A stretch of 64,000 nucleotides of DNA from Paractinoplanes deccanensis (GTDB lineage Bacteria; Actinomycetota; Actinomycetes; Mycobacteriales; Micromonosporaceae): positions 47,889 to 111,888 of the forward strand of contig NZ_BOMI01000045.1 in NCBI RefSeq assembly GCF_016862115.1, read 5' to 3'. The translations under genes and the position numbers were made by a program. The notes below the pieces were generated by a model that saw only the letters and a list, made by a program, of their open reading frames with translations, was not told the origin of the DNA and ran no database searches. Shown in pieces: positions 55,202-63,951 of this stretch. Numbering within the stretch: position 1 is the stretch's first letter; every line of letters begins with the position of its first letter.

Positions 55202-58132
55202 GTGAGCACCGGATCTTCGACCCAGGTGGCACGCCGTGGTGTCTTCCCCCGGCTGCGTGACGCCCGCATCCGGGCGAAGCTGGCGTTGATCCTGCTCGTG
55301 CCCCTGGCCGCCGTCGTCGTGCTGGCCACCACGCGGCTCATCGACATCGGGCAGCGCGCCTCCGAGGCCGGCCAGGTCGAGGAGCTCACCAAGCTCGACA
55401 CCGACATCTCGGCGCTGACGCAGCTGCTGCACACCGAGCGCATGGCCGCCGCGGCGTTCCTGGCCGCGCCCGCCGGCGCGCGCCCCGACGCGTACGACGC
55501 CTCGGTCCGCAACACCGACGCGCAGATCGCCGTCTACCGCGGCCACCGCGCCGGCGTCGGCGATCCGCCGGGCGCCGTGCGCGACCGCCTGGCCCGGATC
55601 GACGATCACCTCAACACGATGGACGCGACCCGCACCGCGGTGAGCAAGCGCGAGGGCATCGCGGTCGCCGAGGCGGTCTCCCGCTACGGCGTCGTCATCA
55701 CCGACCTGGTCGCCTACGGCGAGTCGGTCAGCCAGGTCGCGGGCGACGGCGAGGTCGCCGACAGCCTGCGCGCGCTCTCCGCCTTCGCCCGCGCCAAGGC
55801 GGGCACCGCCGAGCAGGAGGCGGTCTCCTACGCCGCCCAGGTCTCCGACGACCTCAGCGAGGAGCAGCGCACCGCGTTCATCGCGACGCAGACCAGCCAG
55901 CAGGAGGCGCTCACCACCTTCTCGCTGGTCGCGAGCGGCGAGCAGCGCGCCCTCGCCGACAAGGTCGTCAGCGGCGACGCGGTCAACCTGGTCGACGGCG
56001 TGGCCGGCCGGCTGGGCCGCGGCGAGGCGGTGCCGGCCACCGACATCACCTACGCGTTCGGCGCGGTCGTCGACCTGATGCGCTGGGCCGAGCAGCAGCT
56101 CGAGAGCAAGATCGTGGCGGCCGCCGGTGACGACCGCGACGCCGTCGTGCGGCAGGCCGCGATCGAGTCGGCGCTGGTGGTGCTCGTGCTGATCGTCGCG
56201 ATCGCGCTCGCCGTCATCCTGGCCCGGTCGCTCAACATGTCGCTGCGCCGGCTGCGCGAGGGCGCCCTCGCGGTGGCCAACCGCGACCTGCCGGACGCCG
56301 TCGCCAAGCTGCGCGACGCCCGCAACCTCGGCGAGGGCGGCGCCGACGACATCGTCCGCCAGGTGCGCGACCCGATCAAGCTGGACAACCGCGACGAGGT
56401 CGGCCAGGTCGCCCAGGCGTTCAACGTGGTGCACCGCGAGGCGGTCCGCATCGCGGCCGAGCAGGCGGCGCTGCGCACCAGCGTCTCGACGATGTTCCTC
56501 AACCTGGCCCGGCGCAGTCAGTCGCTGGTCGACCGGATGATCGGCGAGCTCGACCAGATCGAGCGCAACGAGGAGGACCCGAAGCGGCTCGCCCAGCTCT
56601 TCGAGCTCGACCACCTCGCCACCCGGATGCGCCGCAACGACGAGAACCTGCTGGTGCTCGCGGGTGCCGACTCGAGCCCGCCGCGCCGCGAGGACGCGCT
56701 GCTGGTCGACGCGCTGCGCGCCGCCCAGTCCGAGGTCGAGCTCTACAACCGCATCGAGTTCGGCACCGTCGACACCGACATCTCGATCGCGGCGCTCGCC
56801 GTCAACGACGTGGTCCGGCTCGTCGCCGAGCTGCTCGACAACGCCACCCGCTTCTCGCCGCCGACCACCATCGTGGTCGCCGACGGCCGCCGCATCCGCG
56901 ACTACGTGGTCATCCAGGTCGAGGACCGCGGGCTCGGCATGTCCGAGGAGCAGATGGACCAGCTCAACCGCCGGCTCGCCGAACCGCCCGATGTGGACGT
57001 CGCGGCGTTCCGCCTGATGGGCCTGGCCGTGGTCAGCCGCCTCGCCTCCCGCTACGGGATCAAGGTGGAGCTGCGGGCCAACCTCGAGGGCGGCACGGTC
57101 GCCCAGGTCACCCTGCCGAGCAGCATCGTCGTGCTGCCCCGGCGCACCGACACGTTCGGCGGCCCGCGGCCCGAGCTGAGCGCGCCCACCATGGGCGGCT
57201 GGGCCTCCCGCGCCGCGACGGCCACGCTGCCGACCATCACGCCCGAGCCCGAGCCGGTCGCCGAGCTCCCGGCCCACCCGTCGCTGCCGGTCTTCCCGTC
57301 GCAGCGCCCGCCGAGCGACCCGGACGTCCGGCCCACGCCGAACCGCCCGCCGCTGCCCACCCGGGTGTCCAAGACGATCGCCCAGACGCAGAGCGCGCCG
57401 ACGATGAACGGCTTCACCCCGACCGTCTCCTCGGCGCCCCCGGTCTCCCCGGTCCCGCCGGTCTCCTCCGCGCCGCCGGTCTCCTCACCGCCGGTCTCCT
57501 CCCCGCCGGCGCCGACCGGCGGCTGGGGCGCGGCGCTCGCCGCGATGCCCCCGGTGCCGGCGCAGCCCGTCGCTCCGCCGGCCGAGGACCGCAGCGAGGC
57601 CCCGATCTTCGTGCAGATGCAGCAGAGCTGGTTCCGCAACCACGAAGGCGCGAGCCAGGAGCAGTTCGGGATGCCGACGGCGGGCTTCCGCCCGCCGCCC
57701 AACGAGAGCGTGGCGCAGGCCGCACCCCCGACCGTGCCCAAGCCGGCGGCCCCCAAGCCGGCAGCTCCCCAGCCGGCACCGGCCCCCGAGAAGCCGGCCG
57801 AGAAGCGTACCGAGCACAATGGACCGTCGGTCCCGAGGCAGCGCCCCGCTGAGGAGGACCGATGGAAGACCGCGGCGGACGAGGGATGGAAGCGGGCCAT
57901 GGCGGCGGCTGAACCGGTCGACGCCGGGACCACGAAATCCGGCCTCCCCAAGCGCGTCCCGCAGGCACAGCTCGTGCCCGGCGGCGTGCAGGCCGGCCCC
58001 AGGGCCCAGAACCGCCGCAGCCCCGACGAGGTGCGCGGGTTGCTGTCCGCCTACCACCGGGGAGTGCAACGCGGGCGGACGGACGGCACCGCCGAGTCCG
58101 CCGCCTTCCAGGCTAAGGAGACCGAACAGTGA
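55202..58132 (+). CDS. Conservon sensor kinase-like protein CvnA, 976 aa
   Basis: Nitrate-sensor-like histidine kinase of a conservon. Membrane helix ~27-45, extracytoplasmic NIT-like sensor to ~320, second helix ~322-345 (LVVLVLIVAIALAVILARSL), HAMP-like linker, then dimerisation helix with DHLATRMRR (His471) and an ATPase domain with N-box ELLDNATRFSPP (~546) and G-box EDRGLGMSEEQM. Residues ~660-940 are a long Pro/Ala-rich tail with PPVSS and KPAA repeats. No response regulator is adjacent, as is typical of conservons: signalling probably runs through CvnB-C-D. GTG start, preceded by GGAGGAG. Confidence 0.9.
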   Translation: MSTGSSTQVARRGVFPRLRDARIRAKLALILLVPLAAVVVLATTRLIDIGQRASEAGQVEELTKLDTDISALTQLLHTERMAAAAFLAAPAGARPDAYDASVRNTDAQIAVYRGHRAGVGDPPGAVRDRLARIDDHLNTMDATRTAVSKREGIAVAEAVSRYGVVITDLVAYGESVSQVAGDGEVADSLRALSAFARAKAGTAEQEAVSYAAQVSDDLSEEQRTAFIATQTSQQEALTTFSLVASGEQRALADKVVSGDAVNLVDGVAGRLGRGEAVPATDITYAFGAVVDLMRWAEQQLESKIVAAAGDDRDAVVRQAAIESALVVLVLIVAIALAVILARSLNMSLRRLREGALAVANRDLPDAVAKLRDARNLGEGGADDIVRQVRDPIKLDNRDEVGQVAQAFNVVHREAVRIAAEQAALRTSVSTMFLNLARRSQSLVDRMIGELDQIERNEEDPKRLAQLFELDHLATRMRRNDENLLVLAGADSSPPRREDALLVDALRAAQSEVELYNRIEFGTVDTDISIAALAVNDVVRLVAELLDNATRFSPPTTIVVADGRRIRDYVVIQVEDRGLGMSEEQMDQLNRRLAEPPDVDVAAFRLMGLAVVSRLASRYGIKVELRANLEGGTVAQVTLPSSIVVLPRRTDTFGGPRPELSAPTMGGWASRAATATLPTITPEPEPVAELPAHPSLPVFPSQRPPSDPDVRPTPNRPPLPTRVSKTIAQTQSAPTMNGFTPTVSSAPPVSPVPPVSSAPPVSSPPVSSPPAPTGGWGAALAAMPPVPAQPVAPPAEDRSEAPIFVQMQQSWFRNHEGASQEQFGMPTAGFRPPPNESVAQAAPPTVPKPAAPKPAAPQPAPAPEKPAEKRTEHNGPSVPRQRPAEEDRWKTAADEGWKRAMAAAEPVDAGTTKSGLPKRVPQAQLVPGGVQAGPRAQNRRSPDEVRGLLSAYHRGVQRGRTDGTAESAAFQAKETEQ

Positions 58133-58536
58133 CCAGGCCCCCCACCATGCAGGACATGGGCTGGCTGCTCAACAACTTCGCCAACAGCGTCGCCGGCATC
58201 GCCCACGTCGTGGCGGTGTCCGCCGACGGCCTGCTGCTGGCGGCCTCACGCGACCTGCCGGCCGATCGGGCCGACCAACTCGCCGCCATCACGTCCGGTG
58301 TGGTCAGCCTGACCGACGGGGCCTCACGCATGTTCAATGCCGGCACCGTGCAGCAGACGATCATCGAGATGGAGAGCGGATACCTCTTCCTCATGTCGAT
58401 CAGCGACGGCTCCGCGATGTCCGTCCTCGCCGCGCGCAGCTGCGACGTCGGCCAGGTGGGCTACGAGATGGCGTTGCTGGTCGAGCGGGTCGGCGCGGCC
58501 CTCTCGCCCGCCGCGCGTGAAGCAGTCAGTCATTAG
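58129..58536 (+). CDS. Roadblock/LC7 protein CvnB, 135 aa
   Basis: Single Roadblock/LC7 domain with no signal peptide: MQDMGWLLNNFANSVAGIAH, VSADGLLLAASRDLPADRAD and SGYLFLMSISDG-type strand (here MESGYLFLMSISDGSAMSVL). GTG overlaps the cvnA stop by four bases. Roadblock proteins act as GTPase-activating or scaffolding partners of small GTPases such as CvnD; family knowledge, not shown here. Confidence 0.93.
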   Translation: MTRPPTMQDMGWLLNNFANSVAGIAHVVAVSADGLLLAASRDLPADRADQLAAITSGVVSLTDGASRMFNAGTVQQTIIEMESGYLFLMSISDGSAMSVLAARSCDVGQVGYEMALLVERVGAALSPAAREAVSH

Positions 58537-58568
58537 TCGCCGTACCGCCGGAACGGGGTGAGAACCGG

Positions 58569-58931
58569 ATGGGCCAGCCACAGGACCCGCGAGGCAACCT
58601 GGTGCGCCCGTACGCGGTCACCCGCGGCCGGACGGAACCACGCCGTGACATCCCGATCGAGGCCGTACTGGTCGCCAGCCAGGCCGGCCTGCAAGAAGCC
58701 CGGTTCGCCGGGCATGACAAATACCGCATAGCCGTGCTGTGCGAGGCGAAAGCGCAGTCCTTGGCCGAGCTCTCGGCGCTCACCCGGTTGCCGCTGGGTG
58801 TCGCGCGGGTGCTCGTCGCCGACATGGTGGCCGACGGGCTGTTGTCGTTGCACAGCGCCGCTCCCAAGACTGGTTTCACGGAGCGGATGGATCTGCTGGA
58901 AAGGGTGTTGAGTGGACTTCGCAAGCTCTGA
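58569..58931 (+). CDS. DUF742 protein CvnC, 120 aa
   Basis: DUF742 domain, typical third gene of a conservon: VRPYAVTRGRTEPRRDIPIE, QSLAELSALTRLPLGVARVL and the winged-helix-like ADMVADGLLSLH segment. Its 3' end overlaps cvnD by 20 bases, indicating close coupling. Molecular role unknown; it may bind DNA or link the kinase to the GTPase. Confidence 0.92.
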   Translation: MGQPQDPRGNLVRPYAVTRGRTEPRRDIPIEAVLVASQAGLQEARFAGHDKYRIAVLCEAKAQSLAELSALTRLPLGVARVLVADMVADGLLSLHSAAPKTGFTERMDLLERVLSGLRKL

Positions 58932-59532
58932 GCGGGCGGGGGCGCAACCCAAGGAGATCACCTCCGCGAAGATCGTCATCGCCGGAGGCTTCGGCGTCGG
59001 CAAGACGACGCTGGTCGGATCGGTCTCCGAGATCGAGCCGCTGACCACCGAGGCCGTGATGACCTCGGCCGGCCAGGGGATCGACGACGCGTCCAAGGTG
59101 CCCGGCAAGGGGACCACGACGGTCGCGATGGACTTCGGCCGCATCACCATGGCCGACGACCTGATCCTCTACCTTTTCGGCACGCCCGGGCAGACCCGCT
59201 TCTGGTTCATGTGGGACGAGCTGATCCGCGGTGCGGTCGGTGCGGCCGTGCTGGTCGACACCCGGCGCATCGCTGACGCGTTCGCGCCCCTCGACTACTT
59301 CGAGAACCGCCACCTGCCGTACCTGGTCGCGCTGAACTGCTTCGACGGCGCTCCCCGGTACGAGCCGGAGGAGGTGCGGGAGGCGCTCGCGATCCCGCCG
59401 CACGTCCCGCTGATCATGTGTGACGCGCGGCATCGCGACTCGGTCAAGCAGGTGCTGGTCGGCGTCGTCGAGCACGCCATGGCGACGCTGGTGGCCGAGC
59501 AGTCCGGCGGCTATCCCGCGCCCGTGGGCTGA
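58912..59532 (+). CDS. Conservon small GTPase CvnD, 206 aa
   Basis: Ras-like ATP/GTP-binding protein. P-loop G25-GFGVGKTT-33 (GGFGVGKTT), G3-like LFGTPGQTRFWFMW, and LNCFDGAPRY where the classical NKxD would stand, as is usual in this bacterial family. GTG start within cvnC. Together cvnA-B-C-D form a membrane-linked switch like those described in Streptomyces. Followed by a hairpin that also serves the convergent hemD-like gene. Confidence 0.92.
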   Translation: MDFASSERAGAQPKEITSAKIVIAGGFGVGKTTLVGSVSEIEPLTTEAVMTSAGQGIDDASKVPGKGTTTVAMDFGRITMADDLILYLFGTPGQTRFWFMWDELIRGAVGAAVLVDTRRIADAFAPLDYFENRHLPYLVALNCFDGAPRYEPEEVREALAIPPHVPLIMCDARHRDSVKQVLVGVVEHAMATLVAEQSGGYPAPVG

Positions 59533-59599
59533 CGATCAAGATCAAGGGGTCGTAGGTGGGTGGGGCGTGCGGACCGCTGCTCCCGCCGAGGGCCGCGGC

Positions 59600-59639
59600 G
59601 GGGTGAGCAGGGCGCCGGCGCGCCCAGAGCGCTCACCCC
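59600..59639. terminator. Bidirectional terminator between cvnD and hemD-like gene
   Basis: GGGGTGAGC/GCTCACCCC, 9 bp, with an inner GGGCGC...GCGCCC stem. It lies between two converging genes. Confidence 0.65.
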
Positions 59640-59682
59640 ACCACGGCGACGTGCGTGAGTGGTCGCGCCTCGAGCAAGCCCT

Positions 59683-60801
59683 TCACCCGGGTAACCGGTA
59701 GCCGCGCTTCACCACCGTCTGCACCACGCCGGGCGCCGAGAGCCCGGCTCGCAGGCGGGCGACGGCCATCTCGACGGCGTGCTCGTCCGCACCCCGGGGA
59801 AGGGCGTGCAGCAGGGCGGCCCGCGACAGGACCCGGCCCGGAGCCGCGGCCAGCGCGCGCAGGACGGCCATCGGTGCCGGCGCCAGCGGGCGCAGCTCTC
59901 CGTCCACGATCGCTGCGTGGCCACGCAACGTGATGGAGTGCCCGGCCACTTCCAGGGAGAGGGCCCGCTTGGGCAGTTCGTCGACGATCGTGCGCACCAG
60001 GGCGCTGAGCCGGGCGCGCGGCGGCGCGACCACCGGGATGTCGTGGCGGCGCAGCGGAGCGGCGGTGACCGGCCCCACGCAGGCGACCAGGACGTCGGAG
60101 CGCAGCGCGTCGACGAGGGCGTCGCTGCCCGGGCCGGCGGCGCGCATCAGGGCGGTCACGGCCGGCGCGGCGGTGAAGGTCACCGCGTCCACGAGGCGCC
60201 CGGTGATCAGGTCGACCAGGCGGTGCAGCGGCGCCGGGTCGGTGGGCGGAGCCCAGCGGTAGACCGGCACCTCGATCACCCGGGCCCCGGCCTCGCGCAG
60301 CGCCTCGGTGTATTCGGGCTGGCTCTCGCCGTGCAGCTGCATCGCGACGGTCAGGCCGGCGATGCCCCGGGCCCGGAGGTGGTCGAGGACCTCCTCGTAG
60401 CCCTCGCCCTCCGGCGACCACTGGTCGTGCAGGCCGGCCGAGCGCACCGCCGCGCGGGCCTTCGGGCCGCGGGCCACCAGATAGGCGCGGGAGAGCACCG
60501 CGCGCAACGGCTCGGCCAGGCCCCAGCCCTCGGCGGCCTCCAGCCACCCGCGCATCCCGATGCCCGTGTTGACCAGCACGATGTCGGGCGGAGTCTCCAG
60601 GCAGGCCCGGGTGGCGGCCCGCAGCTCGGCGTCGTCGGCGATCGGGACGATCCGCAGCGCCGGCGCCAGCACCACGCGGGCGCCGCGGCTCTCCAGCAGG
60701 GCGGCCAGCTCGTCGCGGCGGCGGTCCGAGGTGACACCGACCGTGTAGCCGGAGAGCGCCGCGGCCGGCTCGGCCAGCGCGGCCGCCGGGATGATCACCA
60801 T
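59683..60801 (-). CDS. HemD-like domain fused to a winged-helix regulator, 372 aa
   Basis: Residues ~15-265 resemble uroporphyrinogen-III synthase (GYTVGVTSDRRRDELAALLE, DIVLVNTGIGMRGWLE, AVTFTAAPAVTALMRAA). Residues ~285-372 are an OmpR/PhoB-type winged helix (LAPAPMAVLRALAAAPGRVL ... AVEMAVARLRAGLS ... VVKRGYRLPG). Such fusions are known in actinobacteria, often near nitrate/nitrite or haem genes. It could be a haem-pathway-linked regulator or a bifunctional enzyme. ATG 60801 (MVIIPAAALAEPAAALSGYT) is preferred over ATG 60852. It converges with cvnD; no nitrate genes are in the window. Confidence 0.85.
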   Translation of the reverse strand: MVIIPAAALAEPAAALSGYTVGVTSDRRRDELAALLESRGARVVLAPALRIVPIADDAELRAATRACLETPPDIVLVNTGIGMRGWLEAAEGWGLAEPLRAVLSRAYLVARGPKARAAVRSAGLHDQWSPEGEGYEEVLDHLRARGIAGLTVAMQLHGESQPEYTEALREAGARVIEVPVYRWAPPTDPAPLHRLVDLITGRLVDAVTFTAAPAVTALMRAAGPGSDALVDALRSDVLVACVGPVTAAPLRRHDIPVVAPPRARLSALVRTIVDELPKRALSLEVAGHSITLRGHAAIVDGELRPLAPAPMAVLRALAAAPGRVLSRAALLHALPRGADEHAVEMAVARLRAGLSAPGVVQTVVKRGYRLPG

Positions 60802-61313
60802 TGCTTCTTGTCGAGAAGTCGCGACGCGGCCGGCCGGTCCACCGAAGGGCACGCTCGGAGCCCGCCGTCCTCAGCGTCGACCCGCTCCCATGTCACGCCT
60901 GCGTTCTCCGCCGTACCTCCGGCCGGCGCGCGCCGCGACCTCTCTTCGCCCGACCGGGGAACCGGTCCGGCGTACACCGTCAGGTCCGTCCTCAACCCTG
61001 ACGGTGGCCTTTCCATGGTGCGCCGCCCTCGAGCGCGCCGGCGAGAGCCGGCCCGCGTCGTCGAGGTCTCCGCACCGATGGGCATGACGGAAGCGTGCCG
61101 CCGGGGAATTTCACCGGTGCGTCCCGTTTGTTTCGAGCCTGCTAACCGTCGCCGGGTTGTGACCTTCGTGACCTTGGATCCCGGTGCCGGGCGTGTTCAC
61201 AAGGCCGGGTATGCTGGACGGGCATATGTTTGGAGGTCGCGTCGGCCTGGGCTTCTCACGAGGGGCTCCTGAAGGCGATGGCGGGGCCGCCGATCGCTGT
61301 GACCCTGCACGTT
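60802..61313. other. Intergenic region upstream of rplM
   Basis: About 510 bp without a credible gene, although several short frames are open because of GC richness. It holds the inverted repeat at 60976-61005 and probably the promoter of the leftward HemD-regulator gene. No transposase, tRNA or known RNA was recognised. Confidence 0.45.
60976..61005. promoter_or_regulatory. Spaced inverted repeat, possible operator
   Basis: ACCGTCAGG and CCTGACGGT, 9-bp perfect arms with a 12-bp spacer; half-site centres are 21 bp apart, two helical turns. It is 175 bp upstream of the HemD-regulator start. A self-regulatory site is a reasonable guess but untested. Confidence 0.35.
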
Positions 61314-61343
61314 TTGACCACGCGCCGCGCAGCCGGGTATTGT
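61314..61343 (+). promoter_or_regulatory. Promoter for rplM-rpsI
   Basis: TTGACC (61314-61319), 18-bp spacer, TATTGT (61338-61343); leader of about 105 nt before rplM. Confidence 0.65.
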
Positions 61344-61453
61344 TGCCTGCTGTTGTGCGACAGCTGCGAGCGTGCCCCCCGGGGTAGGCTTGATGTTCGC
61401 GTTCGACGCGACCAGCGCGCGACCCCAGACCGACGACAAGACAAGGTAATTCT

Positions 61454-61897
61454 GTGCGTACGTACAGCCCGAAGCCGGGTGAGATCGAGCGTCAGTGGCA
61501 CATTATCGACGCTTCTGACGTCGTCCTGGGCCGCCTGGCCACCCACACCGCGAACCTCCTGCGCGGCAAGCACAAGCCGACCTTCGCGCCGCACGTCGAC
61601 ACCGGCGACTACGTGGTGATCATCAACGCCGGCAAGGTCGCTCTGACCGGCAACAAGCGGCAGACCAAGGTCGCCTACCGCCACTCGGGCTACCCGGGTG
61701 GTCTCAAGCAGGTCGGCTACGAGGAGCTGCTCACCAAGCGCCCCGAGAAGGCGATCGAGCTGGCCGTCAAGGGCATGCTCCCGCACAACAAGCTCGCGCG
61801 GCAGATCATCAAGAAGCTGAAGGTCTACCCGGGCGCTGAGCACCCGCACGCCGCCCAGCAGCCCCAGCCGTTCGAAATCACCCAGATCGCGCAGTGA
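61454..61897 (+). CDS. rplM: 50S ribosomal protein L13, 147 aa
   Basis: Early-assembly 50S protein. GTG start ([20 protein letters not shown]); [20 protein letters not shown] and the [20 protein letters not shown] segment are standard. rpsI follows 20 bp after the stop. Confidence 0.97.
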   Translation: MRTYSPKPGEIERQWHIIDASDVVLGRLATHTANLLRGKHKPTFAPHVDTGDYVVIINAGKVALTGNKRQTKVAYRHSGYPGGLKQVGYEELLTKRPEKAIELAVKGMLPHNKLARQIIKKLKVYPGAEHPHAAQQPQPFEITQIAQ

Positions 61898-61917
61898 GCG
61901 CGGGAGAAGGCAGCAGC

Positions 61918-62415
61918 ATGTCCGACATCATCGAGCCCGAGGTCGTCGAGACCGTCGAGGAGCCCGCTGAGACGGTCGTCGTGGTCGAGACGCCCGCGCC
62001 GGCCCCGGTCCGCGCCCCGCGTCCCGGTGACCGTCCGATCCAGACCGTCGGCCGCCGCAAGGAGGCCATCGTCCGGGTGCGCCTCGTGCCCGGCAGCGGC
62101 AAGGTCATCTGCAACGGCCGTGACCTGGAGAACTACTTCCCCAGCAAGGTGCACCAGCAGCTCATCCGCGAGCCGCTCGTCACCGCTGAGAAGGAAGAGC
62201 AGTTCGACGTGATCGCCAACCTGCGTGGTGGCGGCATCACCGGCCAGGCCGGCGCGCTGCGCCTCGGCATCGCCCGGGCGCTCATCACCAACGAGCCCGA
62301 CGACCGTCCGGCTCTCAAGAAGGCCGGCTTCCTCACCCGTGACGCCCGCGTCAAGGAGAGCAAGAAGTACGGTCTCAAGAAGGCCCGTAAGGCTCCGCAG
62401 TACTCGAAGCGCTGA
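61918..62415 (+). CDS. rpsI: 30S ribosomal protein S9, 165 aa
   Basis: C-terminal tail contacts P-site tRNA. ATG 61918 ([20 protein letters not shown]) is supported by GGGAGAAGG 7 nt upstream, so the upstream GTG that overlaps rplM is not used. An acidic Glu/Val/Pro-rich N-terminal extension of ~40 residues precedes the core ([20 protein letters not shown]). The C-terminus ends [12 protein letters not shown] as usual. Confidence 0.96.
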   Translation: MSDIIEPEVVETVEEPAETVVVVETPAPAPVRAPRPGDRPIQTVGRRKEAIVRVRLVPGSGKVICNGRDLENYFPSKVHQQLIREPLVTAEKEEQFDVIANLRGGGITGQAGALRLGIARALITNEPDDRPALKKAGFLTRDARVKESKKYGLKKARKAPQYSKR

Positions 62416-62433
62416 TTTTGCGCCGAGTCTGAC

Positions 62434-62474
62434 ACGGCCGGGTTGCGCCCCCTCGGGGGCCGCGGCCCGGCCGT
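62434..62474 (+). terminator. Terminator after rpsI
   Basis: ACGGCCGGG/CCCGGCCGT outer stem with GCCCC-CTCG-GGGGC inner stem, followed by TTGCG. It separates rpsI from glmM. Confidence 0.75.
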
Positions 62475-62555
62475 TTGCGTTCCCTCCCCTTCAACGACGC
62501 AAGCACCCCGGATCGGCCCGTCCTCCTTCAGGGCCGCCGGCGAAAGGACACCGCC

Positions 62556-63908
62556 ATGGGGCGACTCTTCGGCACCGACGGCGTACGCGGGCTCGCGAAT
62601 GGCGACCTCCTCACCCCCGAACTGGCCCTGTCCGTGGCGGTCGCGGCCGCCCGCGTGCTGGTCGAGAGCGACGGCAGCCACCCTCCGCTGGCGATCGTCG
62701 GCCGTGACCCGCGGGCCAGCGGCGAGATGCTCGAGGCGGCGGTGGTCGCGGGCCTGACCAGCGCCGGCGCCAACGTGGTGCGGGTCGGCGTGCTGCCCAC
62801 CCCGGCGGTGGCCTACCTGGTCGCGCAGACCGGCGCCGACCTGGGCGTGATGCTGTCGGCCTCGCACAACCCCATGCCCGACAACGGGATCAAGCTCTTC
62901 GCCGCGGGCGGCACCAAGCTGCCCGACGAGCTCGAGGAGCGCATCGAGAAGGCGATCGAGGACGGGCACGCGCTGATCGGACGGCCCACGGGCGCGGCCA
63001 TCGGCCGGGTCAACGACCTGCTCGACGGCGCCGAGCACTACATCAAGCACCTGGTCGGCTCGACGCCGCACTCGCTGGCCGGCATCAAGGTCGTGGTCGA
63101 CTGCGCGAACGGCGCGGCCAGCGAGGTCGGCCCGGTGGCCTACGAGGAGGCGGGCGCGGAGGTCATCGCGATCCACGCCGAGCCGGACGGCCTCAACATC
63201 AACGACGACTGCGGCTCGACCCACCTGGACAAGGTGCGCGCGGCGGTGCTGGAGCACGGCGCCGACCTGGGCCTGGCGCACGACGGCGACGCGGACCGCT
63301 GCCTGGCGGTCACGGCGTCCGGCGAGGTCGTCGACGGCGACCAGATCATGGCGATCCTGGCGCTGGCGATGCGCGACGCGGGCACGCTGACCGACGACAC
63401 CCTGGTGGCGACGGTGATGAGCAACCTGGGCCTGCGGATCGCGATGAAGCAGAACGGCATCACGCTGCTCGAGACCAAGGTCGGCGACCGGTACGTGCTG
63501 GAGGAGCTGAACGCGAAGGGCCTGGCCCTGGGCGGCGAGCAGAGCGGCCACATCGTGATGCCGGCCTACGCGACGACCGGCGACGGCGTGCTGACCGGCC
63601 TGCACCTGATGGCCCAGGTGGCGGCGAGCGGCAAGTCCCTGGCCGACCTGGCCGCTGTGGTGCACACCCTGCCCCAGGTCCTGATCAACGTGAAGGTCGG
63701 CGACCGCGAGGCCGGCGCCGCGGCCCCCACGGTCCAGGCGGCGGTGGCCCTGGCCGAGGACGAGCTGGGCGAGACCGGCCGCGTCCTGCTGCGCCCGTCC
63801 GGCACCGAGCCCCTCGTCCGCGTGATGGTCGAGGCCGCCACCGAGGAGCAGGCCCGCACCGTCGCCGAGCGCATCGCCGACGAGGTCCGCGCGGCCAGCC
63901 CCGCCTGA
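62556..63908 (+). CDS. glmM: Phosphoglucosamine mutase GlmM, 450 aa
   Basis: Converts glucosamine-6-P to glucosamine-1-P for cell-wall precursors. Phospho-Ser motif [17 protein letters not shown], metal loop [12 protein letters not shown], sugar-binding [11 protein letters not shown] and the C-terminal phosphate site [18 protein letters not shown] 62556 ([20 protein letters not shown]) is preceded by GAAAGGACACCGCC. rpsI-glmM synteny is common in actinobacteria. Confidence 0.97.
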   Translation: MGRLFGTDGVRGLANGDLLTPELALSVAVAAARVLVESDGSHPPLAIVGRDPRASGEMLEAAVVAGLTSAGANVVRVGVLPTPAVAYLVAQTGADLGVMLSASHNPMPDNGIKLFAAGGTKLPDELEERIEKAIEDGHALIGRPTGAAIGRVNDLLDGAEHYIKHLVGSTPHSLAGIKVVVDCANGAASEVGPVAYEEAGAEVIAIHAEPDGLNINDDCGSTHLDKVRAAVLEHGADLGLAHDGDADRCLAVTASGEVVDGDQIMAILALAMRDAGTLTDDTLVATVMSNLGLRIAMKQNGITLLETKVGDRYVLEELNAKGLALGGEQSGHIVMPAYATTGDGVLTGLHLMAQVAASGKSLADLAAVVHTLPQVLINVKVGDREAGAAAPTVQAAVALAEDELGETGRVLLRPSGTEPLVRVMVEAATEEQARTVAERIADEVRAASPA

Positions 63909-63923
63909 CGTTCTCCCGCCCCT

Positions 63924-63951
63924 GGGCCGGCTCCCGTTTCGGGGCCGGCCC
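63924..63951 (+). terminator. Terminator after glmM
   Basis: GGGCCGGC/GCCGGCCC with an inner TCCC-GTTTC-GGG part, followed by TTCGG. The remaining 49 bp to the window end show no gene. Confidence 0.7.

Noticed and set aside
52924..55515. 863-codon minus-strand frame that seems to fuse a long N-terminus to the ABC ATPase
   Set aside because: Only the last 249 codons are real. The upstream part is the other-frame shadow of the lipoprotein gene, and GTG 53673 overlaps that gene's stop by four bases.
54995..57277. 760-codon minus-strand frame opposite cvnA
   Set aside because: Shadow of cvnA; composition (repeated GDR, VAD, LGD strings) is that of a GC-shadow and there is no ribosome site.
60795..61439. 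Several short frames on both strands between the HemD-like gene and rplM
   Set aside because: No ribosome sites, biased Arg/Pro/Ser composition, mutual overlap, and the region carries promoters and an inverted repeat, so it is treated as intergenic.
61894..61917. Upstream GTG start of rpsI overlapping rplM
   Set aside because: ATG 61918 has a better spaced ribosome site and the usual MSDI-type start.
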